Both the position numbers and the translations under genes were made by a program. The notes beneath the pieces were generated by a model. It worked only from the letters and a program-made list of their open reading frames with translations. It ran no database searches and was not told the DNA's origin. This document shows positions 14,483 to 17,384 of a stretch of 17,384 nucleotides of DNA, in pieces. Within the stretch, counting starts at the first letter, position 1. Each line of letters begins with the position of its first letter. The stretch spans positions 1 through 17,384 of the forward strand of contig DASUKF010000025.1 in the NCBI GenBank assembly GCA_036278875.1, written 5' to 3'. Source of the DNA: JANWLD01 sp036278875. Lineage in GTDB: Bacteria > Patescibacteriota > Saccharimonadia > Saccharimonadales > 2-12-FULL-41-12.

Positions 14483-14502
14483 TAAATTTATTGGTTTACA
14501 CC

Positions 14503-14511
14503 TGTTATAAT
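14503..14511 (+). promoter_or_regulatory. Extended -10 promoter of dedA
   Basis: TGTTATAAT on the plus strand ends 8 bases before the dedA ATG (14520-14522). This gives an expected start within one or two bases of the codon. It is the same nine bases and spacing as the trhO promoter. Confidence 0.65.
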
Positions 14512-14519
14512 TTATCCTA

Positions 14520-15146
14520 ATGTCTTTTCTTGACCCGAACGAACTTATAGCCAGCGGCGGGCTGGTCCTTATAGCTTTCATGGTCTTCGCAGAAAGCGGA
14601 CTTTTGTTCGGATTCTTCTTTCCCGGAGATACCCTGCTTATAGCGGGAGGCATATTGGCGGCAGGCGGCGCCTTCAATATAGTCGAGCTTATAGGTGTGG
14701 TGGTTATAGCGGCGATTTTCGGCGGTATAACAGGATATATCATAGGCCGCAAGGCCGGCCCTAAACTGTTTGTCAAAAAAGATGGAATTATCTTCCGCGC
14801 GGAATACGTAGAAAAAAGCGAAGATTTCTATGAGAGGCACGGCGGCAAAACCATAATGCTAGCCAGGTTCGTACCTATTATCAGGACTTTCGCTCCGGTA
14901 GTAGCCGGCATAGGTAGGATGAACTGGGCTAAGTTCACAATCTATAACATCATAGGCAGCAGTATATGGGCCGTAGGCGTAACCGTGCTGGCGTATTATT
15001 TCGGACAGAGAGTACCTAATCTGGACAAATACATATTGCCTTTGGTCATAGCGGCTACGGTAATAACCTTCAGTCCTACCGTTTATCATATCTTCAAGGA
15101 TCCTAAGGCCCGCCGCAAGCTGGCCGGCAAATTTAAAAAGAGCTAA
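14520..15146 (+). CDS. DedA family membrane protein
   Basis: 208 residues with the DedA/VTT pattern: FAESGLLFGFFFPGD (E25, PGD 35-37), GYIIGRKAG, FYERHGGKTIMLARFVPIIR, then TFAPVVAGIGRM with the conserved arginines and proline, and NIIGSSIWAVG. Several membrane and re-entrant helices are expected. Family members act as undecaprenyl-phosphate or phospholipid flippases/scramblases and support envelope homeostasis. Which lipid applies here is not known. There is no Shine-Dalgarno, and the promoter spacing predicts a leaderless message. It converges on the acidic-protein gene with a two-base gap. Confidence 0.93.
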   Translation: MSFLDPNELIASGGLVLIAFMVFAESGLLFGFFFPGDTLLIAGGILAAGGAFNIVELIGVVVIAAIFGGITGYIIGRKAGPKLFVKKDGIIFRAEYVEKSEDFYERHGGKTIMLARFVPIIRTFAPVVAGIGRMNWAKFTIYNIIGSSIWAVGVTVLAYYFGQRVPNLDKYILPLVIAATVITFSPTVYHIFKDPKARRKLAGKFKKS

Positions 15147-15148
15147 TC

Positions 15149-15718
15149 CTAGTCCTCGGTCGTCGGCAGAACGGATCTCATATTGCCTATAAGTTCTTCA
15201 AGCGATATTTTGGCCAGTAAAGATTCTTCGTCCTCGCCCATTCCCTCGATAATTTCTTCCCGTACATCCAGTATTTCCCTGGCCTCGGGTTCATTATCTT
15301 CGGCGACCAATATTGCGGCGGATGCTATGTCGCCTACGGCATAAGCTATGCTGCCTATACGGCTAAGTTTAGCCTGCTCAAGAGGGTCATCTAATACCTC
15401 GTCCGCCTGTTCGGCGTAAACTTCGCCGATTTCCCCGACATGCCCGTAAAGCGCCTCGCCGGTGCCCGCACGGGTACGGCCCAGCTCTTCCCGAACAGCA
15501 TCTGCTCCTTCAACCCCGGCTTCTTCCAGGATTCTTAACAATTCAAGATCGACCACTCTTCTTAAGTCATTTGCGGCATCATCCGGTTCATCTGATTCGT
15601 TCGGTTTAGGAAGATGTTCTTTGTCTACCTCAACAGCAACATGTTCGCGCAGGTGTTCAAACGCCGCGCCGATGCCTTCCGGTGTGGACATGTCCGGTAT
15701 TAATTTCTTTTCTGCCAT
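15149..15718 (-). CDS. Unrecognised acidic, helical protein
   Basis: 189 residues from the ATG at 15718. A TTG four codons upstream (15730) overlaps the -10 box and is rejected. The protein is strongly acidic and mostly helical, with no cysteine, no signal peptide and one mildly hydrophobic stretch (IGSIAYAVGDIASAAILVAE). I do not recognise the family. Charged helices such as DLRRVVDLELLRILEEAGVE and REILDVREEIIEGMGEDEE suggest a soluble helical bundle. Its promoter lies across the uvrA stop codon, so it can be made separately from uvrA, although uvrA readthrough is likely too. Confidence 0.75.
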   Translation of the reverse strand: MAEKKLIPDMSTPEGIGAAFEHLREHVAVEVDKEHLPKPNESDEPDDAANDLRRVVDLELLRILEEAGVEGADAVREELGRTRAGTGEALYGHVGEIGEVYAEQADEVLDDPLEQAKLSRIGSIAYAVGDIASAAILVAEDNEPEAREILDVREEIIEGMGEDEESLLAKISLEELIGNMRSVLPTTED

Positions 15719-15729
15719 CTTAACGAACA

Positions 15730-15738
15730 ATTATAGCA
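15730..15738 (-). promoter_or_regulatory. Extended -10 promoter of the acidic-protein gene, overlapping the uvrA stop
   Basis: TGCTATAAT on the minus strand includes the uvrA TAA (15731-15733). The -10 ends 11 bases before the ATG, so the leader would be about 5 bases. Confidence 0.6.
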
Positions 15739-17384
15739 TATCTTTAAGGAATTGTCCAGTGTAGCTACCTCTGATTTTAGCTACCTGCTCCGGGGTTCCC
15801 TCGGCTATAACTTCTCCCCCCGCTTCGCCGCCTTCCGGCCCTAAATCTATTATATGGTCGGCCGATTTTATAACATCCAGGTTGTGTTCTATGACTATCA
15901 TGCTGTTGCCGGTATCTACCAGAGCGCCCAGTACATTAAGCAGTTTATCCACATCAGCCATATGCAGCCCGGTAGTAGGTTCATCCAGCACATAAAGCGT
16001 TCTGCCCGTGGAACGGCGCGACAATTCGGTAGCCAGCTTGATACGCTGGGCTTCGCCGCCGGAAAGTGTCGTTGCCGGCTGGCCTAAAGTTATGTAACCC
16101 AGCCCGACATCTACCAAAGTCTGCAGTTTTTTGGCTATGACCGGAATGTTTGCAAAAAATTCCAAAGCCGTTTCGCAGGTCATGCCCAAAACATCGCTTA
16201 TATTCTTGCCTTTATACTGGATTTCCAGAGCTTCACGGTTATAACGCCTGCCTTTGCACTCTTCGCACGGAACATATACATCAGGGAGAAAATGCATCTC
16301 TATTTTGATAACTCCGTCTCCGGCACAGTTCTCACATCGGCCCCCGCGTACGTTGAAGCTGAACCTTCCGGCGGAATAGCCGCGCATTTTTGCTTCCGGC
16401 AAACCGGCGAACAGTTCGCGTATGGGAGTGAAGAGTCCGGTATATGTTGCCGGGTTACTCCTGGGCGTGCGGCCTATAGGCGACTGGTCAATGACTATAA
16501 CCTTATCCAGATTGCCCAGCCCCTGGACTTCCTGATGTCGTCCGGGAGTCACCTGTGCGCGCATAAGCCTGGCCTGCAGTTCCTTGGCCAGAATATCGTT
16601 TATCAGGCTGGACTTGCCTGAGCCGGAAACACCGGTTACAACCACCAGTTTGCCAAGAGGTATATGTACGGAAATATCTTTCAGATTATTTTCTTTAGCG
16701 CCGATTACCGCTAGTTCCTTGCCGTTGCCTGGCCGGCGCTTCTTCGGTACGGCTATCTTCTTTTTGCCGCTCAGATACTGCCCGGTCACGCTCTTTTCAT
16801 TCTTGGCTACGTCTTTCGGCGTGCCTTCGGCTACTACATGGCCTCCATGAACACCCGCACCGGGACCGATATCTAGAACATGGTCCGAAGTACGGATGGT
16901 TTCTTCGTCATGCTCGACTATGACTACAGTGTTGCCGATATCCCTTAAGTGGCAAAGCGTGTTTATAAGCCGGTTGTTGTCTCTCTGGTGCAAACCAATG
17001 CTTGGTTCGTCCAGTACATAAAGCACTCCTTGCAGGCCGCTGCCTATCTGTGTGGCCAAGCGTATTCTCTGCGCTTCGCCGCCGGAAAGCGACACGGCAC
17101 TGCGCTGAAGCTGAAGATAGTTGAGTCCTACGTCTTGCAGGAACTTAAGCCTGGCACAGATCTCTTTAAATATCTGGCGGGCTATCTTCAGTTCGTTCTC
17201 GCTGAGCTTCACTTGATTGAAAAACTCTAGTGCATCATCGATGGATCTTTCACAGACATCCATGATGTTTTTGTTATGAACCGTTATTGCCAGTACTTCC
17301 GGCTTGAGTCTTTTTCCGTTGCACGCATGGCATGGCCTCTCCTGCATGAAGCGCTCGATATCGCGGCGCATGAAGTCGCTTTCC
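15731..17384 (-). CDS. uvrA: Excinuclease ABC subunit A, C-terminal part (start beyond the right edge)
   Basis: 550 codons are visible and the frame stays open to the window end. The ATG at 17371 is internal, since ESDF before it continues the usual UvrA sequence. Full UvrA is about 940 residues. Seen in order: RPCHACNGKRLKPE (end of an insertion domain), the first signature LSGGEAQRIRLATQIG with its Walker B (VLDEPSIGLHQRD), the second Walker A GVSGSGKSS, a zinc site CENC...CEEC, the second signature LSGGEAQRIKLATEL, and VLDEPTTGLHMAD. All are intact. UvrA is the damage-sensing ATPase that loads UvrB, and it works with the uvrC found 5.5 kb away on the same strand. Its own promoter is not in view. 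Confidence 0.96.
   Translation of the reverse strand, partial: ESDFMRRDIERFMQERPCHACNGKRLKPEVLAITVHNKNIMDVCERSIDDALEFFNQVKLSENELKIARQIFKEICARLKFLQDVGLNYLQLQRSAVSLSGGEAQRIRLATQIGSGLQGVLYVLDEPSIGLHQRDNNRLINTLCHLRDIGNTVVIVEHDEETIRTSDHVLDIGPGAGVHGGHVVAEGTPKDVAKNEKSVTGQYLSGKKKIAVPKKRRPGNGKELAVIGAKENNLKDISVHIPLGKLVVVTGVSGSGKSSLINDILAKELQARLMRAQVTPGRHQEVQGLGNLDKVIVIDQSPIGRTPRSNPATYTGLFTPIRELFAGLPEAKMRGYSAGRFSFNVRGGRCENCAGDGVIKIEMHFLPDVYVPCEECKGRRYNREALEIQYKGKNISDVLGMTCETALEFFANIPVIAKKLQTLVDVGLGYITLGQPATTLSGGEAQRIKLATELSRRSTGRTLYVLDEPTTGLHMADVDKLLNVLGALVDTGNSMIVIEHNLDVIKSADHIIDLGPEGGEAGGEVIAEGTPEQVAKIRGSYTGQFLKDML

Overview
The window looks like a compact chromosome segment of a Patescibacteria/CPR bacterium, most plausibly a Saccharibacteria (TM7) relative. 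The grounds are inference: a small PaaX-like/Cas2-like regulator of the kind common in that group, very tight gene packing, tail-to-tail gene ends that overlap or nearly touch, and several promoters placed so close to start codons that transcripts should be leaderless. TGA is used as a normal stop (for example in trhO and the ABC exporter), so this is not a lineage that recodes UGA. There is no CRISPR array, insertion sequence, phage module or rRNA.

Left part (1-2837). A secreted protein gene runs off the left edge on the minus strand. Behind it lie tRNA-Phe(GAA) and tRNA-Val(TAC) on the minus strand. Next is an unrecognised soluble protein with a tyrosine/proline-rich N-terminus and a run of 16 prolines. 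Two tandem tRNA-Leu genes (GAG, CAG) follow on the plus strand and end in a hairpin terminator that also faces the next, converging operon.

Middle (2838-8199, minus strand). A likely operon reads pepP-like aminopeptidase, four-TM YvlD-like membrane protein, secG, a membrane-anchored family-5 substrate-binding protein, and a GlcD-like FAD oxidase. The first two genes overlap by ATGA, and the next gaps are 6, 13 and 97 bases. The FAD oxidase has lost two of the three metal ligands known from its family. The binding protein has no permease or ATPase genes nearby.

Right part (8314-17384). An unrecognised plus-strand gene overlaps the end of uvrC at the stop codons. uvrC is translationally coupled (ATGA) to trhO. 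Divergent from trhO is the PaaX/Cas2-like regulator gene. An almost perfect copy of a 20-bp palindrome lies on its promoter, and a perfect copy lies just after its stop, upstream of an ABC exporter. I infer an autoregulated local circuit controlling the exporter, and this is the most novel-looking signal here. After it come rplY/ctc (L25, minus), a DedA membrane protein (plus), an acidic unknown protein (minus) and the C-terminal half of uvrA (minus, cut by the right edge).

No intergenic stretch exceeds 300 bases. The longest, 11722-11953, holds the palindrome, two promoter candidates and a possible 18-codon leader ORF.
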